This document shows, piece by piece, positions 6,718 through 14,527 of a stretch of DNA of 18,961 bases (positions are counted from its first letter, which is position 1; every line of letters starts with the position of its first letter). The notes beneath the pieces are model-generated. The model was given only the letters and a program-made list of their open reading frames with translations, searched no databases and was not told the origin of the DNA. The stretch comes from TMED109 sp015660425 (GTDB lineage: Bacteria > Pseudomonadota > Alphaproteobacteria > TMED109), in NCBI GenBank assembly GCA_029936295.1, contig JAPYTH010000030.1:1-18961 (forward strand), in the 5' to 3' direction. The position numbers and the translations under genes were made by a program.

Positions 6718-8637
6718 TTAACTAAATTGATAATCTTTCTCTTTAGGTTCCCTAGTAAAATTCCAATAATCAACTAATCTCCATGGCGAATTAGTAGTAA
6801 TTCTACCAGTTCCATTTCTCCTATACCAACTATTAACTTTATTATGAGTCCAAACCATTTTTTCATGTTGTACATCTACATCTGAATTGTACTTTTCAAA
6901 AGGTTCTTTTTTGCAATCCATGGTTTTAAAATTTTTCTCTAATAATAAATTTATACATCCTAATATGTACCGTATTTGACATTCACCATGAAAAACTATG
7001 CTACCTCCATGAGCAAGATTAGTGTTAGGTCCATACATAATAAAAAAATTTGGAAAATGTGGAACAGTTATACCTAAAAGTGCTTTTGGATTATCTTCTT
7101 TCCAATAATCATTGAGGTTTATACCTTTTTTACCTATCACTTTAATAGGCCATATCATTTTGCTGGCATTAAAACCAGTAGCGGCAACTATACAATCAAT
7201 ATTATAAGAATTATTATTTGTAGCTATACTTGTATTCATAATTTTTTTAATTTTATCAGTAACAAGTTGAACGTTGTCTTTTTTAAGCATTTCAAACCAA
7301 TTATTATCCATTAACATTCTTTTGCCATATGGAGGATAATTAGGAATGACCTTATCAAGTAATTCTTTATCATCTCCAATTATTGATTCTATATGTTTTT
7401 CCATATTTATTCTAAACCGTTCATTAGTATGATTTATAGATCTATCTGGAAATTTCCAATTAGGATCTTTACATAAAGAAGCATGAATACCATCACAAAA
7501 CCCCCAAAATAATTGAAGACGATACCATCTTGAGTAGTATGGTATATTTTCCAATACCCATTTTTTCCCTTTTGATAACTTACGATGATAATTAGGATTA
7601 GCTATTATCCAATGCGGTGTTCTCTGAAATATAATTAAATTTTTAGCAATTTTTGCTAACTCAGGTGCAACTTGCATCCCACTAGCACCAGTTCCAATTA
7701 AGGCTATATTCTTATCTTTATAATTATATTTATGATCCCATGCCGCCGTATGAATAATTGGTTTTTTATACTTATCTATACCAGTAATATCAGGCATAGC
7801 TGGTTTATTTAACTGCCCTACTGCACTAATTACTATGTTAGATTTTAAAACAGAAGTATTACCATTATGTGTAACAGAAGTAACCCAACATTTTGCATCT
7901 TCATCATATATTGTACTTTCTACTTTAGTATTTAATCTTATAAACCTAGCGAGATCATATTTTTTTACACAATCTTTTAAATACTTATAGATAGCATCTC
8001 TTTTTGAATAGAACTCTTCCCAGTGAAAAGATGGCTCAAAAGAATATGCATATACATGGTTAGGTGTATCAACTCCACATCCAGGGTATGTGTTTTCATA
8101 CCATGTCCCACCAATTGAATCGTTTTTCTCTATTATACTAAACGAAATTCCAGCTTTAAAAAGTTTAATGCCTGCTAATATGCCACATAAACCTGATCCT
8201 ATAATAATAGCATTAAGTTTAGGTTTATGTTTTTTAATATTTTCTATAAATTTATCTCTATTAGAAGAATTATTTATATCTAATTCTTCTTTCATCATTG
8301 AAACATATTCTTTGGGAACATCCGTTCCTACTCCTACACTCATTATAATAGATAAATATTCATCTTTTATGTTATTTTTAAAATTTAAGCTATTGTTTTT
8401 ATTAGAAATATTTAATAAAACTTCTATGAGTTTTTTTCTAATCATATGCGATATGTCATCAGGAACATTTACAGAATAATCAAAAGCTCCTTTAACAAAA
8501 GGTCTTATTTTATCTACGTAACTTAAATCAGATGTAAGGTAAGATAAAACTAATGTAAGAGTGGATATATCGGACTCTTTCAGTAATTCCATTAAGTCAT
8601 CTGGTTTTTTAAGAGAATTGTATAAGTTTAATTCCAT
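6718..8637 (-). CDS. Baeyer-Villiger flavin monooxygenase, 4-hydroxyacetophenone monooxygenase-like
   Basis: 639 aa. Two Rossmann motifs, GSGLCG (147-152, FAD) and GTGASG (315-320, NADPH), flank the type I BVMO signatures. GGTWYENTYPGCGVD (176-190) fits the GxWxxxxYPGxxxD fingerprint. The FxGxxxHxxxW motif is present in altered form as YKKPIIHTAAW (290-300), keeping His296 and Trp300 but with Tyr for Phe and Lys for Gly. Arg339 in FQRTPHW is the likely active-site Arg. The first 140 residues are a helical extension; this and the total length match the HAPMO group. It would insert one oxygen of O2 into a ketone next to the carbonyl, giving an ester or lactone, using NADPH. AGAGGAAA precedes ATG 8637. 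First gene of a three-gene minus operon, divergent from the CoA-transferase. Substrate not predictable. Confidence 0.88.
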   Translation of the reverse strand: MELNLYNSLKKPDDLMELLKESDISTLTLVLSYLTSDLSYVDKIRPFVKGAFDYSVNVPDDISHMIRKKLIEVLLNISNKNNSLNFKNNIKDEYLSIIMSVGVGTDVPKEYVSMMKEELDINNSSNRDKFIENIKKHKPKLNAIIIGSGLCGILAGIKLFKAGISFSIIEKNDSIGGTWYENTYPGCGVDTPNHVYAYSFEPSFHWEEFYSKRDAIYKYLKDCVKKYDLARFIRLNTKVESTIYDEDAKCWVTSVTHNGNTSVLKSNIVISAVGQLNKPAMPDITGIDKYKKPIIHTAAWDHKYNYKDKNIALIGTGASGMQVAPELAKIAKNLIIFQRTPHWIIANPNYHRKLSKGKKWVLENIPYYSRWYRLQLFWGFCDGIHASLCKDPNWKFPDRSINHTNERFRINMEKHIESIIGDDKELLDKVIPNYPPYGKRMLMDNNWFEMLKKDNVQLVTDKIKKIMNTSIATNNNSYNIDCIVAATGFNASKMIWPIKVIGKKGINLNDYWKEDNPKALLGITVPHFPNFFIMYGPNTNLAHGGSIVFHGECQIRYILGCINLLLEKNFKTMDCKKEPFEKYNSDVDVQHEKMVWTHNKVNSWYRRNGTGRITTNSPWRLVDYWNFTREPKEKDYQFS

Positions 8638-8652
8638 AGATTTCCTCTAATA

Positions 8653-8681
8653 TTAAAATAATTACTTTAAATTAATATAAT
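8653..8681 (+). promoter_or_regulatory. weak candidate promoter in the BVMO / CoA-transferase divergent spacer
   Basis: The 81-base spacer between the divergent starts (8638-8718) has a perfect TATAAT at 8676-8681 on the plus strand with a poor TTAAAA-like -35 at 8653-8658. Transcription would begin near 8688, giving a leader of about 30 bases. The spacer is nearly pure A+T, so this may be chance. No convincing operator palindrome is seen in it. Confidence 0.25.
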
Positions 8682-8718
8682 ACTTTATTAAAATCATATT
8701 TTAAATTATTAAATTAGA

Positions 8719-9948
8719 ATGAATAAAAATATTTTGGAAAATTTACCATTAAAAGGCATAAAAGTTATCGATGCCGCTAGCTTTATAGCCGCACCTTTAG
8801 TAAGTGCCCTTATGTCAGATTATGGAGCAGAGGTTATAAAAATTGAAGCACTTACTGGAGACACCTATAGAGAAGCTGTAATGGGAGGACATGTATGGCC
8901 TGAGAGTAAAATTGATTGGGCATTTATTTTAGAAAATAGAAATAAAAGAAGCTTAGCTATTAATTTAAAAACTGAATATGGGAGAATAATTTTAAAAAAA
9001 TTAGTGAATGAAGCCGATGTATTTGTTACTAATTTACCAAGAAAACCCAGAGAAAAACTAGGTTTAACCTCAGAAATAATTAGAGAACTTAATCCAAAAA
9101 TTATATACGCTTCTTTAACTGGGTATGGAGAAATAGGACCGGATTCTAATAGAACAGCTCTGGATTCTACTGCTTATTTTGCAAGATCTGGCCTTATGGA
9201 ATGGGCTAAAACAGATGAATCCGGAGGAATCCCTCCCTTCCCAATTCCTGGTGGAGGAGATCACCCTACAGGCTTGTCATTATTTACATCTGTTTTACTA
9301 GCTTTAATGAATAGAGAAAAAACAGGTATGGGCACTACTGTCTCCACATCTCTCTTAGCAAATGGTATTTGGTCTAATGCCATGTTAGTTCAAGCATTAT
9401 TAGCGGGCCACAAGCCTATTGATACTTTTCATTGGAATAATATAAGCGCTATGCGTAATATCTATTATTTAAAGGATAAATCATTATTCTTTATGTTCTT
9501 AACAAATGAAGAAAAGCATTGGGACCCATTTATAAAAAGTTTTAATTTAGAATATTTACATAAGGACAAAAAATTTAATACTAAAGATAATCGTCAATTA
9601 AATAAAAAACTTTTAAAATCTATTTTACAGAAAAAATTTATAGAATTGACTTATGAAGAAGTTAGAGAAAAATTTGTAGAAATTGGCATTGTTTTTACAA
9701 AAATAATGAAAACAGCGGATACGATTAATGATCCGCAAACTAATTTAAATAATATGTTTATGAATATTCAAGGAGAATTAATTAAAGATCTTAAAGTAGT
9801 TTCTCCTCCATTAAATATAGAAAATGCTCCTAGAAAGAAAGCTACTAAAGCTCCACAATTAGGAGAACATAATAAAGAAATTTTAAAAGAATTAGGTTAT
9901 ACAGAAGAAGAAATTAAAGATTTGCAAAATAATAAAGTTATTTTATAA
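8719..9948 (+). CDS. CaiB/BaiF family (type III) CoA-transferase
   Basis: 409 aa. The N-terminus LPLKGIKVIDAASFIAAPLVSALMSDYGAEVIKIEAL is the family hallmark, followed by ENRNKRSLAINLKTEYGR and YASLTGYGEIGP. Asp149 in TALDSTAYFARSGLM sits where the catalytic Asp (aspartyl-CoA anhydride) is found in formyl-CoA transferase. GGGDHPTGLSLFTSVLLAL and the C-terminal PQLGEHNKEILKELGY are also typical. The enzyme moves CoA between carboxylic acids in the cytosol, here probably activating an acid for the CoA ligase/crotonase steps encoded next. No strong Shine-Dalgarno precedes ATG 8719. It is divergent from the BVMO and is followed by a weak hairpin and the acyl-CoA synthetase gene. Confidence 0.92.
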   Translation: MNKNILENLPLKGIKVIDAASFIAAPLVSALMSDYGAEVIKIEALTGDTYREAVMGGHVWPESKIDWAFILENRNKRSLAINLKTEYGRIILKKLVNEADVFVTNLPRKPREKLGLTSEIIRELNPKIIYASLTGYGEIGPDSNRTALDSTAYFARSGLMEWAKTDESGGIPPFPIPGGGDHPTGLSLFTSVLLALMNREKTGMGTTVSTSLLANGIWSNAMLVQALLAGHKPIDTFHWNNISAMRNIYYLKDKSLFFMFLTNEEKHWDPFIKSFNLEYLHKDKKFNTKDNRQLNKKLLKSILQKKFIELTYEEVREKFVEIGIVFTKIMKTADTINDPQTNLNNMFMNIQGELIKDLKVVSPPLNIENAPRKKATKAPQLGEHNKEILKELGYTEEEIKDLQNNKVIL

Positions 9949-9968
9949 ACTTTAATATTTATTTTTTT
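9933..9968 (+). terminator. weak candidate terminator after the CoA-transferase
   Basis: TAAAGTT (9933-9939) pairs with AACTTTA (9948-9954), and a run of seven T lies at 9962-9968. The stem overlaps the stop codon, has only two G-C-type pairs at most, and is seven bases away from the T-run, so termination is probably partial if real. Confidence 0.3.
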
Positions 9969-9984
9969 GTAATTATTAATTATG

Positions 9985-10001
9985 ATCAATAGTTTATTGA
10001 T
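9985..10001. repeat. perfect inverted repeat before the acyl-CoA synthetase
   Basis: ATCAATA-GTT-TATTGAT is a 7+3+7 perfect inverted repeat ending 17 bases before the TTG start. Its size and place suit a regulator operator for the synthetase/crotonase pair, but no regulator gene is in the window and A+T richness raises the chance of random palindromes. Confidence 0.35.
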
Positions 10002-10007
10002 TGATAT

Positions 10008-10021
10008 GGAGATATAAATTG
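10008..10021 (+). promoter_or_regulatory. Shine-Dalgarno GGAG fixing a TTG start codon
   Basis: GGAG at 10008-10011 is seven bases before TTG 10019-10021. The protein from this TTG begins MYLTQALKRAAQ, which matches the usual N-terminus of this acyl-CoA synthetase class. The TTG at 10001, six codons earlier in the same frame, has no ribosome site. The ATG at 10006 opens a three-codon reading frame only. Confidence 0.8.
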
Positions 10022-11584
10022 TATTTAACGCAAGCACTTAAAAGAGCCGCTCAAATAAATGGTAACGAGTTAGCAACCCAAGATAATAATAGAATACGAA
10101 CGTGGTCAGAATCTCTTGAGAGAATAGGTAAACTTGCTGGTGCTATGCAAAAATTAGGCTTTAAGGATAATGATAGATCAGCCATTTTGTCACTAAATAG
10201 TGATCGTTATTTTGAAGCTTTATATGCTGCTGTTTGGGCAGGAGGAATTTTTGTTCCGATCAATACAAGATTAGCTCCTCCAGAAATAGCATTTTGGCTA
10301 CAAGACAGTGAAAGCTCTATATTATTTGTGGATAAAAACTTTTCAGAAGTTATAGAAGAATTATTCCAAGCAGGAAAAATACCTTCTATTAAAGAAATAA
10401 TTTACATGTCTGATGATAATTGCCCAGCTAATATGCAAAATTATGAAACCATATTAAATGAAAATGATAAAATAGATGATACATTAAGATGTTATGATGA
10501 TATAGCGGGTCTTTTTTATACAGGCGGGACTACAGGTAGATCAAAAGGAGTAATGTTAAGCCACACTAATCTCGTTTCTAATTCTTTTAATACAATTACA
10601 GGCTTAACTATTCCTAATAATGCACGATGGATACATGCTGCACCCATGTTTCATATAGCAGATGTAACTGGAGTAATTGCCATAACACATATCGCTGGTA
10701 AGCATTATTTTATTCCTGGGTTTTCTCCCGAAGCAGTATTAAATGGCATACAAGATTATTCTATAACAGATACTCTATTGGTTCCTACTATGATTAATAT
10801 GCTAGTGCACCACCCAGATGTTACTAAATATAATTTATCTAGCTTGAGACAACTTACATATGGAGCATCACCTATGCCAGAATCTGTAATCATTAAAGCT
10901 ATGGAAGTTATACCTAAGTGTAATTTTGTTCATGCCTATGGAATGACAGAATGCTCTCCATTACTTACAATGGCAGGACCAGATTGTCATGTATTTAAAG
11001 GACCAAAAGCCAATCTATTTAAATCTACTGGAGTTGCAGCTGCAGGAGTAGAAATTAAAATCATAGATGAAAATGATAACGAATTACCTCGGGGAGTAGT
11101 TGGTGAAATTGCAGCTAGAGGACCTAATATTATGCTTGGTTATTGGAGACAAAAAGAACTAAGTGATAAAGCTTTACGTAACGGCTGGATGCATACTGGC
11201 GATGGCGGATATATGAATAAAGATGGTTATGTTTATATTGTTGATAGAGTAAAAGATATGATTATTTCCGGTGGAGAAAATATTTATTCTGCTGAAGTAG
11301 AAAATGCAATATACCAACTTGATGGCGTAATCGAATGTGCAGTAATAGGTATACCTAATAAAGAATGGGGTGAAGCTGTTCATGCAATAGTAAGGAAAGA
11401 CTCTAATAATAATATTAATGAAAATGATGTTATTACACATAGTAAAAACCTTATAGCTGGTTTTAAATGTCCTAAATCTGTCTCATTTAGAGATGATCCA
11501 ATGCCACTTTCAGGTGCAGGTAAAATACTAAAAACAAATTTACGTGAACCTTTTTGGAAAGGTCATGAAAAACAAGTTAGTTAG
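10019..11584 (+). CDS. acyl-CoA synthetase (AMP-forming, ANL superfamily)
   Basis: 521 aa from the TTG start. Motifs in order: phosphate-binding loop YTGGTTGRSKG (167-177), YGMTE (307-311), GWMHTGDGGYMNKDGYVYIVDRVKDMIISGGENIYSAEVE (hinge region) and the C-terminal catalytic Lys502 in PLSGAGKILKTNLRE. It joins a carboxylic acid to CoA through an acyl-AMP in the cytosol. The closest known classes are medium/long-chain fatty acid or aromatic acid CoA ligases; the substrate cannot be chosen from sequence. It is 14 bases before the crotonase-family gene, so the two are co-transcribed. Together with the CoA-transferase it offers two ways to make a CoA ester from products of the divergent BVMO, which is inference. 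Confidence 0.93.
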   Translation: MYLTQALKRAAQINGNELATQDNNRIRTWSESLERIGKLAGAMQKLGFKDNDRSAILSLNSDRYFEALYAAVWAGGIFVPINTRLAPPEIAFWLQDSESSILFVDKNFSEVIEELFQAGKIPSIKEIIYMSDDNCPANMQNYETILNENDKIDDTLRCYDDIAGLFYTGGTTGRSKGVMLSHTNLVSNSFNTITGLTIPNNARWIHAAPMFHIADVTGVIAITHIAGKHYFIPGFSPEAVLNGIQDYSITDTLLVPTMINMLVHHPDVTKYNLSSLRQLTYGASPMPESVIIKAMEVIPKCNFVHAYGMTECSPLLTMAGPDCHVFKGPKANLFKSTGVAAAGVEIKIIDENDNELPRGVVGEIAARGPNIMLGYWRQKELSDKALRNGWMHTGDGGYMNKDGYVYIVDRVKDMIISGGENIYSAEVENAIYQLDGVIECAVIGIPNKEWGEAVHAIVRKDSNNNINENDVITHSKNLIAGFKCPKSVSFRDDPMPLSGAGKILKTNLREPFWKGHEKQVS

Positions 11585-11598
11585 AGAAAAGATTTTAA

Positions 11599-12366
11599 AT
11601 GAATAACATTATAACTACTATTGATAACAAAATAGCTGAAATTACTCTTAACAGACCGGAAAGAATGAATGCTATAACTATTGATTTATTAGAAGAATTG
11701 AAGAATGAATTAATATCCTTAAATAATAACAAGAGTATAAGTGTAATTATTTTAACTGGTGCAGGAAAAGCTTTTACTGCTGGAATAGATTTAAGACAAA
11801 TAGAAGAAAATGGTACAGATATTTCAAGTGGAGGAGTTGGAAAAACTTTAGATAAACTTGCAAATACTGTTATAAACTTAATAGAAGAGTCTCCAAAAGC
11901 TGTAATTTCTAAAATAAATGGCTTCTGTTTTACAGGAGGATTAGAATTAGCCTTGTCAGCAGACCTTATATATGTAGCAAATGAAGCTAAACTTGGAGAT
12001 ACACATGCTATCTTAGGTTTTAGACCTTCTTGGGGACTTACACAAAGATTACCGAGATACATTGGTATAATGAGAGCCAAAGAGTTATCCTATACGGCTA
12101 AAACAATTTCAGGGATACAAGCTAAAGAATATGGAATTGCCTTAGAAGCATATCCTTTAGCTGATTTAGATAATAAGGTTAAAGAAATAGCTATAAATAT
12201 TGCTAATAATAGTCCCAATTCTATAAAAGCATATAAAGACCTTTATTCAACCGCCCGAAATAAAGGACAAATTGAAGGTTTAGAATATGAGGCTAACACT
12301 TCGTATGAAATACCTGAAGTAAAAGAAAGAATGCAAGAGTTTTTAAAAAAACTTAAATCAAAATGA
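11599..12366 (+). CDS. enoyl-CoA hydratase/isomerase (crotonase) family protein
   Basis: 255 aa. The crotonase fold is evident from ITLNRPERMNAI, TGAGKAFTAGIDL (oxyanion-hole strand) and INGFCFTGGLELALSADLIYVA. Glu116 in GGLELAL aligns with the first catalytic Glu of rat enoyl-CoA hydratase. The second catalytic Glu, 20 residues later in the usual GxPE motif, is replaced by His136 in LGDTHAILGFRPSWGLTQRLPRYIG. This GDTHA/PxWG pattern resembles actinobacterial EchA proteins that I recall as poor or atypical hydratases. So the reaction could be isomerisation, dehydration of another hydroxyacyl-CoA, hydrolysis or C-C cleavage rather than standard hydration. Ribosome site is weak (AGAG). It follows the synthetase by 14 bases and ends 36 bases before a convergent gene. 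Confidence 0.9.
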   Translation: MNNIITTIDNKIAEITLNRPERMNAITIDLLEELKNELISLNNNKSISVIILTGAGKAFTAGIDLRQIEENGTDISSGGVGKTLDKLANTVINLIEESPKAVISKINGFCFTGGLELALSADLIYVANEAKLGDTHAILGFRPSWGLTQRLPRYIGIMRAKELSYTAKTISGIQAKEYGIALEAYPLADLDNKVKEIAINIANNSPNSIKAYKDLYSTARNKGQIEGLEYEANTSYEIPEVKERMQEFLKKLKSK

Positions 12367-12402
12367 AAATCTAATTAATCTTAGAAAGTAAGTAATAATA
12401 AC

Positions 12403-13254
12403 TTAATTTTGGCTGTTAGCAATAACTTTTAAAGCTGTTCTTAAAACTGGCTTTTCTATTAATTTTCCATCAACTACTACTAATCCGTCACTAGCATCAT
12501 TAAATGCTTGAATTACTTTATTAGCATAAGCAACCTCTTCGTCTGAAGGTGTAAATATTTTATTTAATTGATCAATTTGTTTTGGATGAATAGAACCCTT
12601 ACCAGAGAATCCTAAATCTTTAGATTTTTGTGCTTCAATATACATGCCATCCATGTCTTGTAAATCTAAAAAAGGTACATCAATAGAATCAATTCCCGCC
12701 CCTGCTGCCGCATGTACCACTCTTGATCTAGCATATAGTAAGGAAAACCAATCGCCCTTACATCCTAAATCCGCGCTCATATCAACACCACCAAACAACA
12801 AAGACTTTATCAAAGAACTAGATTGGGCAATGTCCCAAGCTTTTTCTAATCCCCTATTTGTTTCAATGATAATATGTAAGTTTATATCTTTATTAGATTC
12901 TTTGATTTTTTTTTCTAAATCTATTATTTCTTCTATATATTGAATTTTAGGTAGCATTAATCCAGATGCTGTATTTTGTGTATTTAATATAGCTCTAATA
13001 TCTTCTAAACCTTCTTTACTATTTACATCATTTATTCTGATTAATGTTTCAATACCATCTGGCACAAATATATCTTCAAATGCTTTTATAGTTTCTGTTC
13101 TAGCTATATTTTTGTGTACTGGAATAATAGCATCTTCAAGATCTACACAAACTATATCTGCTCCTGAATTTAATGCTTTAGGAATCATATCTGGTTTATT
13201 TCCTGGACAGAAAATAAAACTTCTTCTTTTTTGTATATGATGTTTATCACTCAT
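12403..13254 (-). CDS. CitE/HpcH-family lyase (malyl-CoA or citramalyl-CoA lyase-like)
   Basis: 283 aa TIM-barrel of the CitE/Mcl group. RRSFIFCPGNKPDMIPKAL opens it, followed by DIVCVDLEDAI (Asp38, Glu40, Asp41), Arg73 in LIRIN (CoA/carboxylate binding), and the Mg ligands Glu131 in IETNRG and Asp158 in FGGVDMSADLG. GKGSIHPKQIDQLN near residue 220 is the typical C-terminal block. Known members cleave or form (S)-malyl-CoA, citramalyl-CoA or beta-methylmalyl-CoA, or hydrolyse malyl-CoA, in the cytosol. No citD/citF genes are present, so a citrate lyase beta subunit is unlikely. AAAGG lies nine bases before ATG 13254. It is the third gene of the minus operon with the dehydratase-like and oxygenase-like genes, so its natural substrate may be a 3-hydroxyacyl-CoA derived from them. 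Confidence 0.88.
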   Translation of the reverse strand: MSDKHHIQKRRSFIFCPGNKPDMIPKALNSGADIVCVDLEDAIIPVHKNIARTETIKAFEDIFVPDGIETLIRINDVNSKEGLEDIRAILNTQNTASGLMLPKIQYIEEIIDLEKKIKESNKDINLHIIIETNRGLEKAWDIAQSSSLIKSLLFGGVDMSADLGCKGDWFSLLYARSRVVHAAAGAGIDSIDVPFLDLQDMDGMYIEAQKSKDLGFSGKGSIHPKQIDQLNKIFTPSDEEVAYANKVIQAFNDASDGLVVVDGKLIEKPVLRTALKVIANSQN

Positions 13255-13306
13255 AACGTATAACCTTTATTTTTTAATTATTAACCATTCTAACCATTAT
13301 AAACTC

Positions 13307-14506
13307 TTAATTAAATACATATTCTTGGCTAATAATTTTAGTACTATCTATTTCAACACCAAGACCAATAGATTTCTCAGGAACATTAATAAATCCCTGA
13401 TTTGGTGCCACAGGTTCTTTAACAAAGAATTGCATAATTGGCATCCATTTTACTAAATATTCAATTAATGGAGTATGAGCTGGCGATTGTGAAAATGAAA
13501 AATGTACACCAGAATGCATAGCACCTGCATGAGGAATTAAGATTAAATCATGCGTAGAACAAAGAGCACTAATTTTCATCATTTCAGAGATTCCACCACA
13601 CCAATGTGGATCAGCTTGTATAATATCTAGTGCACCTTGCGATATGAATTGATTCATACCCCACCTTGTATAATGATGTTCAGCTCCTGCTAATGGAATA
13701 TTAATTTTGTTTTTTATACGGACATAACTCTCAATTCTATCTGGCATTGCACATTCTTCAAGCCATTTAGGATTATATTTTTTTATTGCTTCTGCTAAAG
13801 ATAAAATATAAGGCACATCCATACTTTGCCAACAATCAAACATTAAATCATAGTCATCACCAAGTGTTTCACGTAAAGTTTTAACTAGCTCTATGTTTTT
13901 CTTTAGCCCTTCAATACCTTTGGCAGGCCCATATCTAAAAAACCACTTTTGTGCCGTGAATCCTTTTGATTTATAGGCTAAGGCTCTTTTTTTGACTAAA
14001 TTCATATCTAAAACATTATAACCCAACATACTTGCATAGGCGGGTATCTTATTAACAGTTGCTCCTCCTAAAAGCTTATAAACCGGTTGATTTAAAGCTT
14101 TTCCTTTAAGGTCCCAAAGTGCACAGTCAACAAAACTTATTGCCCATATTGGATCTCCTTGTCTCCCGTGTACAAGTTTTCTGTACATTTGATCCCATAT
14201 TAATTCTGTAGCAAATGCATCTTTACCTATTAAAATTGATTTTAATTGTTTGGCTATAATAAATGCTACATTTTCATTTATCGGTCCGGAAATACCTGTG
14301 CATTTATTTTCTGTTTCAATTACCAAATAAATTTGTTCTATATCCAACTCTCCATTCTTAGATTGAACAAAATCAGATGTTGCATCTAAAGAATTAGCAT
14401 ATTGTTCATAAATATCAAGAGGAGTGGCAAGTCTATCTTCCCACAAAACACCGTCAACTTGCATTTTTCCTTCATATTTAATTAAAGAAACTTTATTAAT
14501 GATCAT
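13307..14506 (-). CDS. enolase-superfamily acid dehydratase, L-rhamnonate dehydratase-like
   Basis: 399 aa of the mandelate racemase subgroup. Mg ligands are Asp224 in LMFDCWQS, Glu250 in WLEECAMP and Glu276 in AGAEHHYT. His277 next to the third ligand and His326 in LIPHAGAMHSGVH suit the acid/base residues of L-rhamnonate dehydratase (RhmD), as do DRLATPLDIY, PVYKLLGGA and QADPHWCGG. One difference stands out: Arg25 in WEDRLATP replaces the His that RhmD has in its DDHIATP segment (recalled alignment), a substrate-binding loop. The enzyme likely removes water from a polyhydroxy acid by abstracting the proton next to the carboxylate, but on another substrate than rhamnonate. It lies 21 bases after the CmcJ-like gene and 52 before CitE. 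GGA seven bases before ATG supports the start. Confidence 0.85.
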   Translation of the reverse strand: MIINKVSLIKYEGKMQVDGVLWEDRLATPLDIYEQYANSLDATSDFVQSKNGELDIEQIYLVIETENKCTGISGPINENVAFIIAKQLKSILIGKDAFATELIWDQMYRKLVHGRQGDPIWAISFVDCALWDLKGKALNQPVYKLLGGATVNKIPAYASMLGYNVLDMNLVKKRALAYKSKGFTAQKWFFRYGPAKGIEGLKKNIELVKTLRETLGDDYDLMFDCWQSMDVPYILSLAEAIKKYNPKWLEECAMPDRIESYVRIKNKINIPLAGAEHHYTRWGMNQFISQGALDIIQADPHWCGGISEMMKISALCSTHDLILIPHAGAMHSGVHFSFSQSPAHTPLIEYLVKWMPIMQFFVKEPVAPNQGFINVPEKSIGLGVEIDSTKIISQEYVFN

Positions 14507-14527
14507 TTTTTAGTCCATATAAAGAAA

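Noticed and set aside
8090..8479. 129-codon plus-strand open frame
   Set aside because: Antisense to the N-terminal part of the BVMO gene, hydrophobic because of complementary A-rich codons; not a real membrane protein.
11174..11440. 88-codon minus-strand open frame
   Set aside because: Antisense to the C-terminal domain of the acyl-CoA synthetase; no domain or ribosome site.
11595..12080. 161-codon minus-strand open frame
   Set aside because: Antisense to the crotonase-family gene; its composition mirrors the sense codons and no motif is seen.
12389..12405. TAAGT/ACTTA hairpin between convergent crotonase and CitE-like genes
   Set aside because: Only five pairs, overlaps the CitE-like stop codon, and has a seven-base loop; too weak to call a terminator.
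13281..13298. Two tandem copies of TAACCATT in the CitE/dehydratase spacer
   Set aside because: Only two short copies; on the minus strand they make a seven-codon ATG frame without a ribosome site. Probably chance or replication slippage.
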